This document shows positions 52,351 through 61,673 of a stretch of 64,000 bases of DNA, one piece after another. The translations under genes and the position numbers were made by a program. Numbering within the stretch: the first letter of the stretch is position 1; each line of letters starts with the position of its first letter. Origin of the DNA: Ruminiclostridium cellobioparum DSM 1351 = ATCC 15832 (GTDB lineage: Bacteria > Bacillota > Clostridia > Acetivibrionales > DSM-1351); NCBI RefSeq assembly GCF_000621505.1, contig NZ_JHYD01000003.1:248001-312000 (forward strand), read 5' to 3'. Under the pieces are notes generated by a model, which saw only the letters and a list, made by a program, of their open reading frames with translations, made no database searches and was not told where the DNA came from.

Positions 52351-54012
52351 ATGAAAATCAAAAAAATTATTACATTATTAATAGCTGCAATTATGGTGTT
52401 CACATTGGGAGCATGCGGAAAAACTTCAAACAGCAATGCCGGGGAAAAAGAGGCAGATAGTGCTGCAAATAAGGATACGGCCCAGGCCATACATATAAAT
52501 TTACCGGAAAGCTGGAATTTTGAATGCTTCTATACAATCATAACTCCTGCCAATTCCTCAAGCGGATATGGAATAACCTATTATTTGACAAGTTTTTATG
52601 ACACGCTTGTACAATATGATAAAAACGGAGAGCTCACCGGTTTGCTGGCCGAAAAGTGGTCGGTAAGCGAGGATGGAAAGGTGTATACCTTCAATATCAG
52701 AAAGGGTGTCAAATTTTCCGACGGGTCTGATCTGACCGCCGAAGATGTGGCAAAATCCCTTAAGGCCTCTCCTGTAAATCTAGGACAGTATAACGGCTCC
52801 TACGGCAAACTTTCAACTATTATACAGGATGTGAAAGCAACTGACGATTACACTGTTGAACTGCGTTTAACGCAGCCCTATTACAGTACTTTGCGGGATT
52901 TGTGCCTGGCAAATCCCTTTGGCATTGTTTCGGGTGAACAGTTGAATGACGACTTGACCGTAAAAGACAGTTTTAAAACTGCAACCTATGGCACAGGTCC
53001 ATATATGTACAAGGGAGATGGGGAGGGACAGACATACAATTTTGTGAAAAATCCTTTCTATTGGGGAGAAGCGCCCGATGTGGACAGTTTCTCAATCAAG
53101 GTGCTTGCCGATAATGACGCAAAAATTCTTGCTCTGAAAAATGGAGAAATTGATTTTATTTCTGGTATTTCCAAGATTTCTTCCGAGAGTTACGAAGAAA
53201 TGAAAAATTCCGGAAGCTTTGGAGCAAAAGCAGACGACAATGCGACACAAACCTATTATATAGGATATAACCTAAGCGATACGGTTTTCGGGGATAAGAC
53301 TGTCAGAGAAGCCATATCCATGGCAATAGACAAACAAAATATAGTGGATAACATATATGGAGGACTTTATGAAAAAGCAGATACCTTTTTTTCAAAAGCA
53401 TTGCCATATTGTGATGTTGAACAGACCGTATACGATTTTGATTTAGACAAGGCAAAAGCGCTGCTGGATGAGGCAGGGTACAAAGATAATGACGGAGACG
53501 GCATCAGAGAAAAAAATGGAAGCAAAATGGCCGCAGATTTCTTGTATCAGACAGGCTCGGCATCTGATGACAACATGGTGGTTTATATTTGTGATCAATT
53601 AAAAAAGATAGGAATTCAACTGACACCGAAGTCCGCTCCCATGATGGACTGGTATGCCATGATAACAGGCGGTAAATATGGTTTGACAGTTTTTAAAACA
53701 CAGGGAGGATATTATGACCCGTCCAATGTTATCAGCAATATAGACCCGGCAATGTCAATGGACCCTATAATGTCTCAAATCTCGGGTTTTTTGCCGGGCA
53801 AGGCACAACTGATCAGTGAAGTGAATTCTGCGACCGATGAAAAAAGAATTCAGGATATATATAATACAATATTAACCGTCATGGCTGACAATTGCCTGAA
53901 TACTCCTATTTATTACACTCATCAGGTGGTTTTGTACAATGACAAAATTGCAGATTATGAATTTACACGGGACGCAAATTTCACAGCAATTCAGAATATA
54001 AAGAGGCGGTAG
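52351..54012 (+). CDS. Substrate-binding lipoprotein of the Opp/Nik-type transporter
   Basis: The start at 52351 has GGAGGG 4 nt before it; a start at 52339 is also possible. The product of about 553 residues has a lipoprotein signal with lipobox LGAC, then a solute-binding protein family 5 fold: LAEKWSVSEDGKVYTFNIR, a FSDGSDLTAEDV block, and GTGPYMYK in the middle. It is anchored outside the membrane and captures the ligand for the permease pair. Placed inside the metallophore operon, it is the best candidate for the ferri- (or other metal-) siderophore receptor in a cell without outer membrane. A nickel or peptide ligand remains possible. Confidence 0.9.
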   Translation: MKIKKIITLLIAAIMVFTLGACGKTSNSNAGEKEADSAANKDTAQAIHINLPESWNFECFYTIITPANSSSGYGITYYLTSFYDTLVQYDKNGELTGLLAEKWSVSEDGKVYTFNIRKGVKFSDGSDLTAEDVAKSLKASPVNLGQYNGSYGKLSTIIQDVKATDDYTVELRLTQPYYSTLRDLCLANPFGIVSGEQLNDDLTVKDSFKTATYGTGPYMYKGDGEGQTYNFVKNPFYWGEAPDVDSFSIKVLADNDAKILALKNGEIDFISGISKISSESYEEMKNSGSFGAKADDNATQTYYIGYNLSDTVFGDKTVREAISMAIDKQNIVDNIYGGLYEKADTFFSKALPYCDVEQTVYDFDLDKAKALLDEAGYKDNDGDGIREKNGSKMAADFLYQTGSASDDNMVVYICDQLKKIGIQLTPKSAPMMDWYAMITGGKYGLTVFKTQGGYYDPSNVISNIDPAMSMDPIMSQISGFLPGKAQLISEVNSATDEKRIQDIYNTILTVMADNCLNTPIYYTHQVVLYNDKIADYEFTRDANFTAIQNIKRR

Positions 54013-54016
54013 TAAC

Positions 54017-55096
54017 ATGAAACGAGTGGGAGTTCTGGGAGGCACGGGGGAGATAGGAAAGAGAACGGTAAATATTTTAAAAAATGAATACTCTCTTATG
54101 GCATCCTACTATACCAGATACCGTGAATCAGAAAAAAATTGTGCGTATGTTAAAATAGATATTTCGAATCCCGAAGAGATAAGGCATTTTTGTGAACAAT
54201 GCGACATTATTGTAAACTGTGCTGGAGCTTCATATCTGAATGGGGAGAAAGTGGCCAGACTTGCCGCTGATCTCCGCATTCCTTATGTAGACCCCTCGGG
54301 AGAAGCATTTCTGGAAGAGAAAATATCCGATATAGAGAAGAATAATATTTTTGTTTTATCCAGCGGGTATTTTCCCGGGATGAGCGGATTATTAATGCGC
54401 CATATCTGTGAAGCTTTTGACAAACCGGAAAAAATCTGCGGGCTGAGTGTCAGTGAAGAGACGCCCAGCCAATCCGCAATTGAAGACTTTATCCTGACAA
54501 ACCTGTCGGGCTTCGGGGTGGCCATGAGCTGCTATGATAATGGAAAAATAAAAAAGGATGAAAGTGAGATATTTGAGATTATAAGAAATAAGGGATATAA
54601 ATTTCAAAATTATCTCACGGTTGAAACAGAGAGGATAGCCAGAAAGTATTCTCTCCAGAAGGCAAATTGGTACAACTCCTCTTTTGGGGATGAAATAATA
54701 CAAAAGCTGCAGGAAGCAGTTATAAAGCTGAAATCGGGAGGTGACGGATATAGGGCGATTGTCAGAGAAGTAATAGAAATGTTCCAAAAGAATGTAAAGG
54801 ACAATGATCAATTCACTTATATTAAAATTGAAGGCCAGGGTATTACCGGCAATAGAAGAATTGTTAAAAAGGCTGAAATGACCAGTGACTGCAGTAGTGA
54901 AATAAGTGCAATAATAGCAGCTTATGCGGTAAAATCCGTCCTGACTTCAAATTTAAACAATGGAATTTATTATGCAATGGATATTATCAACAGTAAAGCC
55001 TTGATTGAAGAACTGTCGGGTTTAAATGCAAGGTTGACTATTTGTGATGTGGAAGAGAGGAGGCTTGAACATGAGTACGAAGAAGGAGCAGTCTAA
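54017..55096 (+). CDS. Saccharopine-dehydrogenase-like reductase, candidate thiazoline reductase
   Basis: The 359-residue protein has an N-terminal Rossmann NAD(P) site GVLGGTGEIGKRT, a CDIIVNCAGASY segment, then DPSGEAFLEE and a YFPGMSGLLM stretch that match saccharopine dehydrogenase-like oxidoreductases. Pyochelin and yersiniabactin pathways need an NADPH reductase that turns one thiazoline into a thiazolidine: PchG or YbtU in the Gfo/Idh fold, PchK in enantio-pyochelin strains. No PchG-type protein is present, so this is the only candidate in the cluster. It follows the binding protein gene by 4 bp and overlaps the hydrolase gene by 26 bp. Confidence 0.75.
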   Translation: MKRVGVLGGTGEIGKRTVNILKNEYSLMASYYTRYRESEKNCAYVKIDISNPEEIRHFCEQCDIIVNCAGASYLNGEKVARLAADLRIPYVDPSGEAFLEEKISDIEKNNIFVLSSGYFPGMSGLLMRHICEAFDKPEKICGLSVSEETPSQSAIEDFILTNLSGFGVAMSCYDNGKIKKDESEIFEIIRNKGYKFQNYLTVETERIARKYSLQKANWYNSSFGDEIIQKLQEAVIKLKSGGDGYRAIVREVIEMFQKNVKDNDQFTYIKIEGQGITGNRRIVKKAEMTSDCSSEISAIIAAYAVKSVLTSNLNNGIYYAMDIINSKALIEELSGLNARLTICDVEERRLEHEYEEGAV

Positions 55097-55853
55097 GTTG
55101 CATATTATGGGAGACAGCTGCAGAAAGAAGGTAATGTTGATTCACGGAGTCGGGTTTTATTGGGAAACCTGCTTTGCGCGTATTGTAAATGATCTGAAGG
55201 ACAATTTTTGTTTGCTGATACCCGAACTGGAGGGGCATTGCTATGAACCCGGGGAAAATATGGTTTCTGTAAATGCAAGTGCAAACAATATCACTCATTC
55301 ATTGCTGCAAAACCATTTCAGAGAAATAGACGCTGTTTACGGTATTTCTCTGGGAGCAAGCATAGCATTGGAAATTGCCTTGCAAAACAAAATAAGTATT
55401 TCGAATTTGATTTTGGACAGCGGACAATATGAGTCCATGGGAGAAATGACGGAGCAATTTTCCACAGTAATGACCGGTGAATTTAAAAAGCTTATCAACG
55501 GCGAACATTTAATCTCTCCTGTCAAAGAAAATATGGGATATCTGTCAAATAATGATGTTGAGGTTTTGCAGCCGCTGATCTTTCCGGACATTACCCAGGA
55601 AGCCCTGTACAGGGCATTTCTGGCTGCCTACAGCTATGATATAAGGGAGAGAAGCGAAAGATTGGGAATGAAGGTTGGGATTATGCTGGGAGGGAATGAG
55701 ATTTACGCCAAAAGCTCCATACCCCTGGTGGAGCGCATATGCCTGAACACACCCGAGATAAATGAATTTCCAAATAAAGGCCATGCAGAGGTCTTAAGCA
55801 GGGAGCCTCAATTGATTTCCCAGTTGATCAGCAGATATTTGACCGGAGTGTAA
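55071..55853 (+). CDS. Alpha/beta hydrolase
   Basis: The 260-residue hydrolase starts at 55071 with AGGAGG 7 nt before it, rather than at 55044. The nucleophile serine lies in YGISLGASIAL, the oxyanion region in MLIHGVGF, and the histidine in PNKGHAEVLS. It may hydrolyse an ester or thioester of the metallophore, release metal inside the cell, or proof-read; sequence alone does not decide. It overlaps the reductase gene by 26 bp, so it belongs to the same transcript, and it is the last gene before the TetR promoter. Confidence 0.8.
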   Translation: MSTKKEQSKLHIMGDSCRKKVMLIHGVGFYWETCFARIVNDLKDNFCLLIPELEGHCYEPGENMVSVNASANNITHSLLQNHFREIDAVYGISLGASIALEIALQNKISISNLILDSGQYESMGEMTEQFSTVMTGEFKKLINGEHLISPVKENMGYLSNNDVEVLQPLIFPDITQEALYRAFLAAYSYDIRERSERLGMKVGIMLGGNEIYAKSSIPLVERICLNTPEINEFPNKGHAEVLSREPQLISQLISRYLTGV

Positions 55854-55868
55854 AGTAAGTTTTCTGTC

Positions 55869-55916
55869 TTGTTTGTCATCAACCATAGCTGTATAATGAT
55901 TAAAACAGTGTTTTAA
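55869..55916 (+). promoter_or_regulatory. Internal promoter and TetR-type palindrome
   Basis: TTGTTT at 55869-55874 and TATAAT at 55892-55897 are spaced by 17 bp. TTAAAACAGTGTTTTAA (55900-55916), a perfect 17-bp palindrome with a single central base, lies just after the -10 box. It differs from the AGTTAG motif and is the likely operator of the TetR protein encoded next. Confidence 0.65.
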
Positions 55917-55970
55917 CAGAACAAATTTCATTACAGTTTTATGGCCGCTAAGCGGCTCATGGAGGTTAAT

Positions 55971-56585
55971 ATGGCTTTATGGGTTGAGGAAGCAACAGAA
56001 AATATTATTGCAGCTGCAAAAGAGGAGTTCTTAAAGTATGGTTTTATAGATGCTTCCTTAAGAAGAATTGCAGATAAGGCAAACACAAGTCCGCGTTCGA
56101 TTTATACCAGGTTTTCGGATAAGGAGGAATTATTTACTCATTTTGTAAAGGAACATTCAGATTATTTCCTGGCCGGTGTGGAGAAGTATTTAAAGGATTT
56201 CTCGGCATCACCGAAAGAGGAGCAGGTCGAAGGCAGAAAAGAAAATTCAAGTAATTTCGCTTTTACCCTGCTGGATTACATTTATGACAACTTTGATGCC
56301 TTTTATCTGATTGTCTGTTGTTCGAAAGGAACGGTTTATGAAAACTTCATAGAGCAGATTGCAGCTCTGGAAACAGAGCATACGCAAAAATATCTTATTG
56401 CCATTGATTCGGAAATAAAAGATTTGCCCAAGGTTACGGCAGAATTCATCCATATGATGAGCCGTTCGTTCTTTGACGGCTTTTTTGAGACGGTCAGACA
56501 TGGATTTGACCGCGAAAAGGCCAGGGAGCATATACGGAAGCTTATTTTATTTCACAATGGAGGATGGGAAAAGTTTTTGATTTAG
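55971..56585 (+). CDS. TetR/AcrR family regulator
   Basis: The 204-residue regulator starts at 55971 with GGAGG 5 nt upstream. It has an N-terminal helix-turn-helix (IIAAAKEEFLKYGFIDASLR, then NTSPRSIYTRFSDKEELF) and a helical ligand-binding domain of about 140 residues. It probably represses the transcript that starts at 55892, including its own gene and the ABC exporter pair 40 bp downstream. The metallophore or an intermediate such as salicylate could be the ligand; that is inference. It lies in the middle of the cluster between the uptake and the ABC-pair genes. Confidence 0.88.
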   Translation: MALWVEEATENIIAAAKEEFLKYGFIDASLRRIADKANTSPRSIYTRFSDKEELFTHFVKEHSDYFLAGVEKYLKDFSASPKEEQVEGRKENSSNFAFTLLDYIYDNFDAFYLIVCCSKGTVYENFIEQIAALETEHTQKYLIAIDSEIKDLPKVTAEFIHMMSRSFFDGFFETVRHGFDREKAREHIRKLILFHNGGWEKFLI

Positions 56586-56625
56586 AGACTGTTTAACCAT
56601 TTTATAGGAGAAAGAAGGTTTTGAT

Positions 56626-58416
56626 ATGAAACAAGGAAACGATAGGATAAAACGGCTCCTTAGTTTTTGTGGGCGAAGCCGTTGGTTGCTCACACTGTCC
56701 CGTATTTTATCAGGCATCAGTGCACTTTTTATTCTTATTCCGTTTCTGTGTGTATATTTTGCAGCCAGAGAGCTGATCGCCGTTTTTTCCGGGAGTGCCC
56801 TGGATAACGGCCAGCTGCTCCGGTGGGGAATATATGCGTTGGTTTTTGAGTTTGTGGGATTGGCAATTTATTTTATTGCCTTGCTGTGTTCCCATGTTGT
56901 TGCCTTTAGAACCGAAAAGAATCTGAAGATGGCGGCTCTGACACATTTGGCAAGGATGCCCATGGGCTATTTCGACACAAATCCCAGCGGCAAGCTGAGA
57001 AAGATTATTGATGACAACAGCTTTCAGACCCAGACTTTTATTGCCCATCAGCTTCCCGACCTGGTAGGGGCATATGTGACCATGGCAGCCAGCGTTATTC
57101 TGATGCTGGCCTTTGACTGGCGGGTTGGCTTACCGCTGCTGCTGCTGTTCGGAATTGGTTTTTTCCTGCAGGGTTCTTTGATCGGCAAGGAAAGCATGGA
57201 ATTTATGAAAACCTACCAGGATTCTCTGGAAACTATGAATCATGAAGCGGTAGAGTATATACGCGGTATCTCGGTTGTCAAAGTATTTGGCCAGACAGTG
57301 CGGTCTTTTACAAAATTCAACGGGGCAATAAAATCCTACCGGGATTATGCGCTTGCCTATACCATGTCCTGCCGGAAAGGGATGGTGGCGTTTACGTCTG
57401 TTATCAACTCGGGCTTTATTGTGCTGGTACCGGCGGCTCTTATCATCGGAGCTTTGTCAGCAAACCTGGCAGGCTTTATGCAAAGTTTTATTTTCTACCT
57501 GATTTTTTCTCCTGCTTGTGCTGTTATGCTTAATAAAATCATGTATATGACAAGTTACAAAATGCAGGCCGAGGAGTCCATGCGGAGAATTGATATGATT
57601 CTGACCGCAGAGCCTCAAACTGAGACAGACAGCCCCAGAACTGCCAATGCACATGATGTTTCCTTCGAGGATGTTACTTTCACTTACGAAAACACAGATA
57701 AGCCTGCCGTAGCCCATCTCAGCTTTAAAGCCGGAGCAGGAACCACAACCGCATTGGTCGGTCATTCCGGTTCGGGCAAGAGTACGGCAGCCAGTCTGAT
57801 TCCCCGCTTTTATGATGTGCAGGAGGGAGCTGTCAAAATCGGGGGAGTGGATGTGAGAGATTTGTCTCATGAGGATCTGATGAAAAAAGTGGCTTTCGTA
57901 TTCCAGGACCCCAAGCTGTTTAAGGATACACTATTGGCAAATATCTGCGCGGCCCGTCCCACGGCTACAAGGGAAGAAGCTCTGAAAGCAGCGCATCTTG
58001 CCCAATGTGATGATATTCTGGAGAAGTTCCCCAAAGGCATTGATACTGTGATTGGAAGCAAGGGGGTCTATTTATCGGGAGGCGAAGCCCAGAGGATCGC
58101 CATAGCAAGAGCCATTTTAAAAGATGCTCCCATAGTGATCCTGGATGAGGCGACGGCATTTGCCGATCCCGAAAACGAATACCAGATTCAGCAGGCATTT
58201 GAGGGTCTGGTAAAGGGAAAAACGGTCATTATGATTGCCCACAGACTGTCAGCGGTACAGGAGGCGGACCGGATACTTGTGATGAAGCAGGGGCGTCTGG
58301 CAGAAAGCGGAACACATGATGAGCTGTTGAAATGTGATAACGAATACGCCCGCATGTGGGATAACTATAAGAAAACTACAAAGTGGCATATAGGAAATGA
58401 GGTGAAAGTATGCTGA
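56626..58416 (+). CDS. ABC transporter fused permease-ATPase 1 (YbtP/PchH-like)
   Basis: The 596-residue half transporter has six membrane helices (about residues 20-320) and a nucleotide-binding domain with Walker A GHSGSGKST, Q-loop VFQDPKLF, signature YLSGGEAQRIAIA, Walker B IVILDEATAFADPENE and switch His MIAHRL. The ATAFADPENE variant is common in the YbtPQ/IrtAB group, exporter-fold proteins that import siderophores in Gram-negatives and mycobacteria. It overlaps its partner by 7 bp and forms a heterodimer. Whether it exports or imports here is open, since the cluster also has an Opp/Nik uptake system. Confidence 0.92.
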   Translation: MKQGNDRIKRLLSFCGRSRWLLTLSRILSGISALFILIPFLCVYFAARELIAVFSGSALDNGQLLRWGIYALVFEFVGLAIYFIALLCSHVVAFRTEKNLKMAALTHLARMPMGYFDTNPSGKLRKIIDDNSFQTQTFIAHQLPDLVGAYVTMAASVILMLAFDWRVGLPLLLLFGIGFFLQGSLIGKESMEFMKTYQDSLETMNHEAVEYIRGISVVKVFGQTVRSFTKFNGAIKSYRDYALAYTMSCRKGMVAFTSVINSGFIVLVPAALIIGALSANLAGFMQSFIFYLIFSPACAVMLNKIMYMTSYKMQAEESMRRIDMILTAEPQTETDSPRTANAHDVSFEDVTFTYENTDKPAVAHLSFKAGAGTTTALVGHSGSGKSTAASLIPRFYDVQEGAVKIGGVDVRDLSHEDLMKKVAFVFQDPKLFKDTLLANICAARPTATREEALKAAHLAQCDDILEKFPKGIDTVIGSKGVYLSGGEAQRIAIARAILKDAPIVILDEATAFADPENEYQIQQAFEGLVKGKTVIMIAHRLSAVQEADRILVMKQGRLAESGTHDELLKCDNEYARMWDNYKKTTKWHIGNEVKVC

Positions 58417-60143
58417 AACGTGCATTTGCCCTTAGTGACCGGGGTTCCGGGGATTTGAACAAGGGAATCGCCGCCGCCACCTTACATAATCTTTGCCTGA
58501 TGTTTCCGGTGGGTCTGCTCATGCTGCTTGTAATGGAACTTCTGGACATTATTTCAGGGGAGAAGGCTGCGCTGGGGAAATCCGTACCCTTATACTGCGC
58601 TGCAGCAATCGTATTGTTTGCGGCAGTGTTTGCTTCCCAATGGCTGCAATATAATAAAACCTATACTGTGGCATATGAGGAGAGTGCAAACAGGAGAAAC
58701 GTTCTGGCAGAAAAATTGCGCAAATTACCTATGTCCTTTTTCGGAAAAAAGAACATGGCGGATTTGACAGCCACCATCATGGGAGACTGTACCGCACTTG
58801 AACGCACTTTTTCCAATGCCATTCCAATGCTGTTCGGCACCATTTTTATGTTTATTATCACCTCTGCCGGACTGCTTATTTTTGACTGGAGAATGGGACT
58901 TTGCATCGTAATTCCGGTGCCGGTGGCCGCGCTGGTTATCATATTGGCCCGGAAGGCCCAGGAGAAAGCCGAGCTGGCCAATCTTGATGCCAAAAGAGCT
59001 GCTTACGACGGAGTTCAGGAATATCTGGATACAATCCGGGAACTGAAATCCTCCTCCAGAGAGGCGGAATACCTGGAAGGTCTGGAAAAGAAGCTGGAGA
59101 ACGTAGTGCGCTGCTCTTTCAAAAATGAAATGGCACCAGGAGCCTCCACCACCGCCGCTCAATTTTTATTGCGCTTTGGATTGGTTGCGGTTCTTCTTGT
59201 GGGGGGATACCTTGTAGCAGTTGGAGAATTGTCTGTTCCGTTTTTTATTCTGTTTCTTATAATTGCCGGAAGGATTTATGATCCCTTTAACAGCTGCTTT
59301 ATGCTTTTGGCAGAAATCTTTTCGGCACAGGTCAGCATCAAACGGATGAAAGCCATAGATGCAACACCCGAGCAGACAGGTTCTGTCATATGCAATAACA
59401 AGGGGTATGATATTGAATTCAAGGATGTGGTTTTTTCCTATAATGAGGAGCCGGTGCTGAATGGTATCACCTTTACGGCAAAACAGGGGGAGGTAACAGC
59501 CCTGGTGGGGCCGTCGGGCAGCGGAAAATCCACGGCCTCAAAACTGGCGGCGCGGTTCTGGGATGCCGACTCCGGCAAAATTACACTTGGAGGAGTGGAT
59601 GTGACCGGTGTGGAACCGGAAACCCTGCTGAAAAACTTCGCCGTCGTTTTCCAGGATGTTCTGCTGTTTGACGATACGGTAATGGAAAACATACGGTTAG
59701 GCCGCCGGGATGCCACCGACGAAGAGGTAAGGGCCGCAGCCCGGGCCGCCCAGTGTGAGGAATTCATCAACCGTCTGCCCCAGGGCTACCAGACGAATAT
59801 CGGTGAGAATGGAAGCTCCCTGTCGGGCGGTGAACGGCAGCGCATTTCCATAGCCCGGGCCCTACTGAAGGATGCTCCGGTCATTCTGCTGGATGAGGCC
59901 ACCGCATCCATGGATGCTGAAAGTGAAACCCTGGTGCAGGAAGCTTTGTCTGCGCTGCTGGGAAAGAAAACAGTGATGGTCATTGCCCACAGGATGAGGA
60001 CGGTTGCCAATGCCGATAAGATTGTGGTTCTGGATAAGGGGCTTGTCAGCGAACAGGGCACGCCTGCCGAACTTATGGCAAAGGGCGGGCTATACGCACG
60101 TATGGTAGCACTTCAACGGGAATTAACGCGTGATGCCGGTTGA
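58410..60143 (+). CDS. ABC transporter fused permease-ATPase 2 (YbtQ/PchI-like)
   Basis: The 577-residue half transporter has six helices (about residues 20-310), Walker A GPSGSGKST, Q-loop VFQDVLLF, signature SLSGGERQRISIA, Walker B VILLDEATASMDAE and switch His VIAHRM. It is the second half of the heterodimer. The 3' end is followed by a 128-bp gap to the salicylate synthase gene. Confidence 0.92.
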   Translation: MLKRAFALSDRGSGDLNKGIAAATLHNLCLMFPVGLLMLLVMELLDIISGEKAALGKSVPLYCAAAIVLFAAVFASQWLQYNKTYTVAYEESANRRNVLAEKLRKLPMSFFGKKNMADLTATIMGDCTALERTFSNAIPMLFGTIFMFIITSAGLLIFDWRMGLCIVIPVPVAALVIILARKAQEKAELANLDAKRAAYDGVQEYLDTIRELKSSSREAEYLEGLEKKLENVVRCSFKNEMAPGASTTAAQFLLRFGLVAVLLVGGYLVAVGELSVPFFILFLIIAGRIYDPFNSCFMLLAEIFSAQVSIKRMKAIDATPEQTGSVICNNKGYDIEFKDVVFSYNEEPVLNGITFTAKQGEVTALVGPSGSGKSTASKLAARFWDADSGKITLGGVDVTGVEPETLLKNFAVVFQDVLLFDDTVMENIRLGRRDATDEEVRAAARAAQCEEFINRLPQGYQTNIGENGSSLSGGERQRISIARALLKDAPVILLDEATASMDAESETLVQEALSALLGKKTVMVIAHRMRTVANADKIVVLDKGLVSEQGTPAELMAKGGLYARMVALQRELTRDAG

Positions 60144-60217
60144 ATTAAATATGCTTTCCAGCTTATAAGTCTGTTACTGGTCCGTAAGATAGCTTCAAAA
60201 TATAAAAATAGTACTCA

Positions 60218-60230
60218 GGTTAAATTAACC
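60218..60230 (+). promoter_or_regulatory. Palindrome upstream of salicylate synthase
   Basis: GGTTAAATTAACC is a perfect 13-bp palindrome 42 bp before the salicylate synthase start. It resembles half of the AGTTAG motif only loosely. A regulatory role is possible but not shown. Confidence 0.35.
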
Positions 60231-60271
60231 GGCACCACCCGTTAATTTGATTTTTGAAAGCGAGGTTATTT

Positions 60272-61624
60272 ATGAGAAAATATTATGAAAAAAACATCCC
60301 AAATGAGATCAGAAATACAGTTTACGAGACTGCTGCCCATTTATGCAGCGGTGAAAAGGATAATGTTTATTTATATGAAAACAATGATTGTGTCTCTGTG
60401 GGCGTAGGGATATATAGTGAGATAATAGTTACTGCAGAAGAGATTGTTATTAAAAGGAAGAACGCCGGACAGAGTATGAAGGTATCTGATCTCTGCCGGG
60501 ACCTCGATAATCTATTCAAATCCTTAGAGGTTGATTCCTGGAGAGCATATGGAATTGCAAAGTTCGGGCTGGCAAGATACATATATGGTCTTAACGTTGG
60601 AGCCGAAACTGGAGAGCTTCTTCATTTGATCATACCGGACAGGGAATATAGAATCGATAAGGAAACAATCCTGCTGAGGGCTTTGAATGAGGACTATATA
60701 AAAACCATGGAGAAAAACATATTCAATGTATTTCTAAACGGTGAGAAGGAAGAAAACGTTACGTTTTATGATGGGAAAGAAGTATTGTTATTTGACGAAG
60801 AATATTATAAGAATATCGTTGGACTGGCTGTGAAAGAGATAGGAAATAAAGAATACCAGAAAGTCATCCTGTCCAGAAAAATTCCGGTGCACAGCAGATT
60901 GGATATGCTGCAGACTTACATACACGGAAGGCACAGAAACACTCCGGCAAGGTCATACTTTTACAGTTTTCCCAATTTAGAGGTGACGGGCTTTAGCCCC
61001 GAAACCATTGCTGAAGTGGATGCTTCCGGTACTGTTTATACCTTTCCTCTTGCAGGAACCAGGGCTTTGACCGGAGATTCAAAAACAAATAAAAATTTAA
61101 AAAAAGAATTACTGCAAGATCCAAAGGAAATAGCCGAACATGCCATTTCGGTAAAGCTGGCTGATGAAGAGCTGGAACAGGTGTGTGTGCCGGGTTCGGT
61201 AGCGGTAACGGAGTTTATGTCGGTTATGGAACGTGGAACAGTACAGCATTTGGGTTCCAGATTAAGAGGAAAGCTCAGGGCCGAGTACAATCCATGGCAT
61301 GCAATTTTCAAGCTGTTTCCGGCTGTTACTGCTTCCGGAATCCCTAAAAAAGAAGCAATTGAAGCAATTGGAAGGATTGAGAAGGATGCACGTGATTTAT
61401 ACAGCGGCGGTGTGCTGACCTATGATAGCAATGGAACCCTGGACGCAGCGCTGGTATTGAGAAGCATATTTCAGAATGAGGAAGAAACCTGGGTCAGGGT
61501 AGGAGCCGGAATTGTTGAAATGTCAAATCCCGAAAGGGAGCTGGCGGAAACCCTGGAAAAGGTCAGCAGTATTGCAGGACAATTGGTTGAAGAACAGAAG
61601 CGATATATACAACTATCTGTCTGA
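60272..61624 (+). CDS. Salicylate synthase (Irp9/MbtI type)
   Basis: About 450 residues from the ATG at 60272 (AAGCGAGG 8 nt before; the TTG at 60254 is less likely). It is a chorismate-using MST enzyme: KVILSRKI (general base lysine region), VTGFSPETI, TFPLAGTRAL, EFMSVMERGTVQHLGSRL at about 314, FPAVTASGIPK and YSGGVLTYDSNGTLDAA. These match MbtI and Irp9, which turn chorismate into salicylate in one protein through isochorismate with magnesium. It replaces the two-protein PchA/PchB route of Pseudomonas. It supplies the aryl cap for the ligase at 38172. Confidence 0.95.
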   Translation: MRKYYEKNIPNEIRNTVYETAAHLCSGEKDNVYLYENNDCVSVGVGIYSEIIVTAEEIVIKRKNAGQSMKVSDLCRDLDNLFKSLEVDSWRAYGIAKFGLARYIYGLNVGAETGELLHLIIPDREYRIDKETILLRALNEDYIKTMEKNIFNVFLNGEKEENVTFYDGKEVLLFDEEYYKNIVGLAVKEIGNKEYQKVILSRKIPVHSRLDMLQTYIHGRHRNTPARSYFYSFPNLEVTGFSPETIAEVDASGTVYTFPLAGTRALTGDSKTNKNLKKELLQDPKEIAEHAISVKLADEELEQVCVPGSVAVTEFMSVMERGTVQHLGSRLRGKLRAEYNPWHAIFKLFPAVTASGIPKKEAIEAIGRIEKDARDLYSGGVLTYDSNGTLDAALVLRSIFQNEEETWVRVGAGIVEMSNPERELAETLEKVSSIAGQLVEEQKRYIQLSV

Positions 61625-61673
61625 TTGGATTGAAAGTAAACACATCGGAGCTGAGAAAATTAATTAAAGCGTT

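Noticed and set aside
48896-54012. Assignment of the transporter as a dedicated nickel importer
   Set aside because: Family membership alone cannot tell nickel from peptides or metallophores, and the operon context points to the metallophore.
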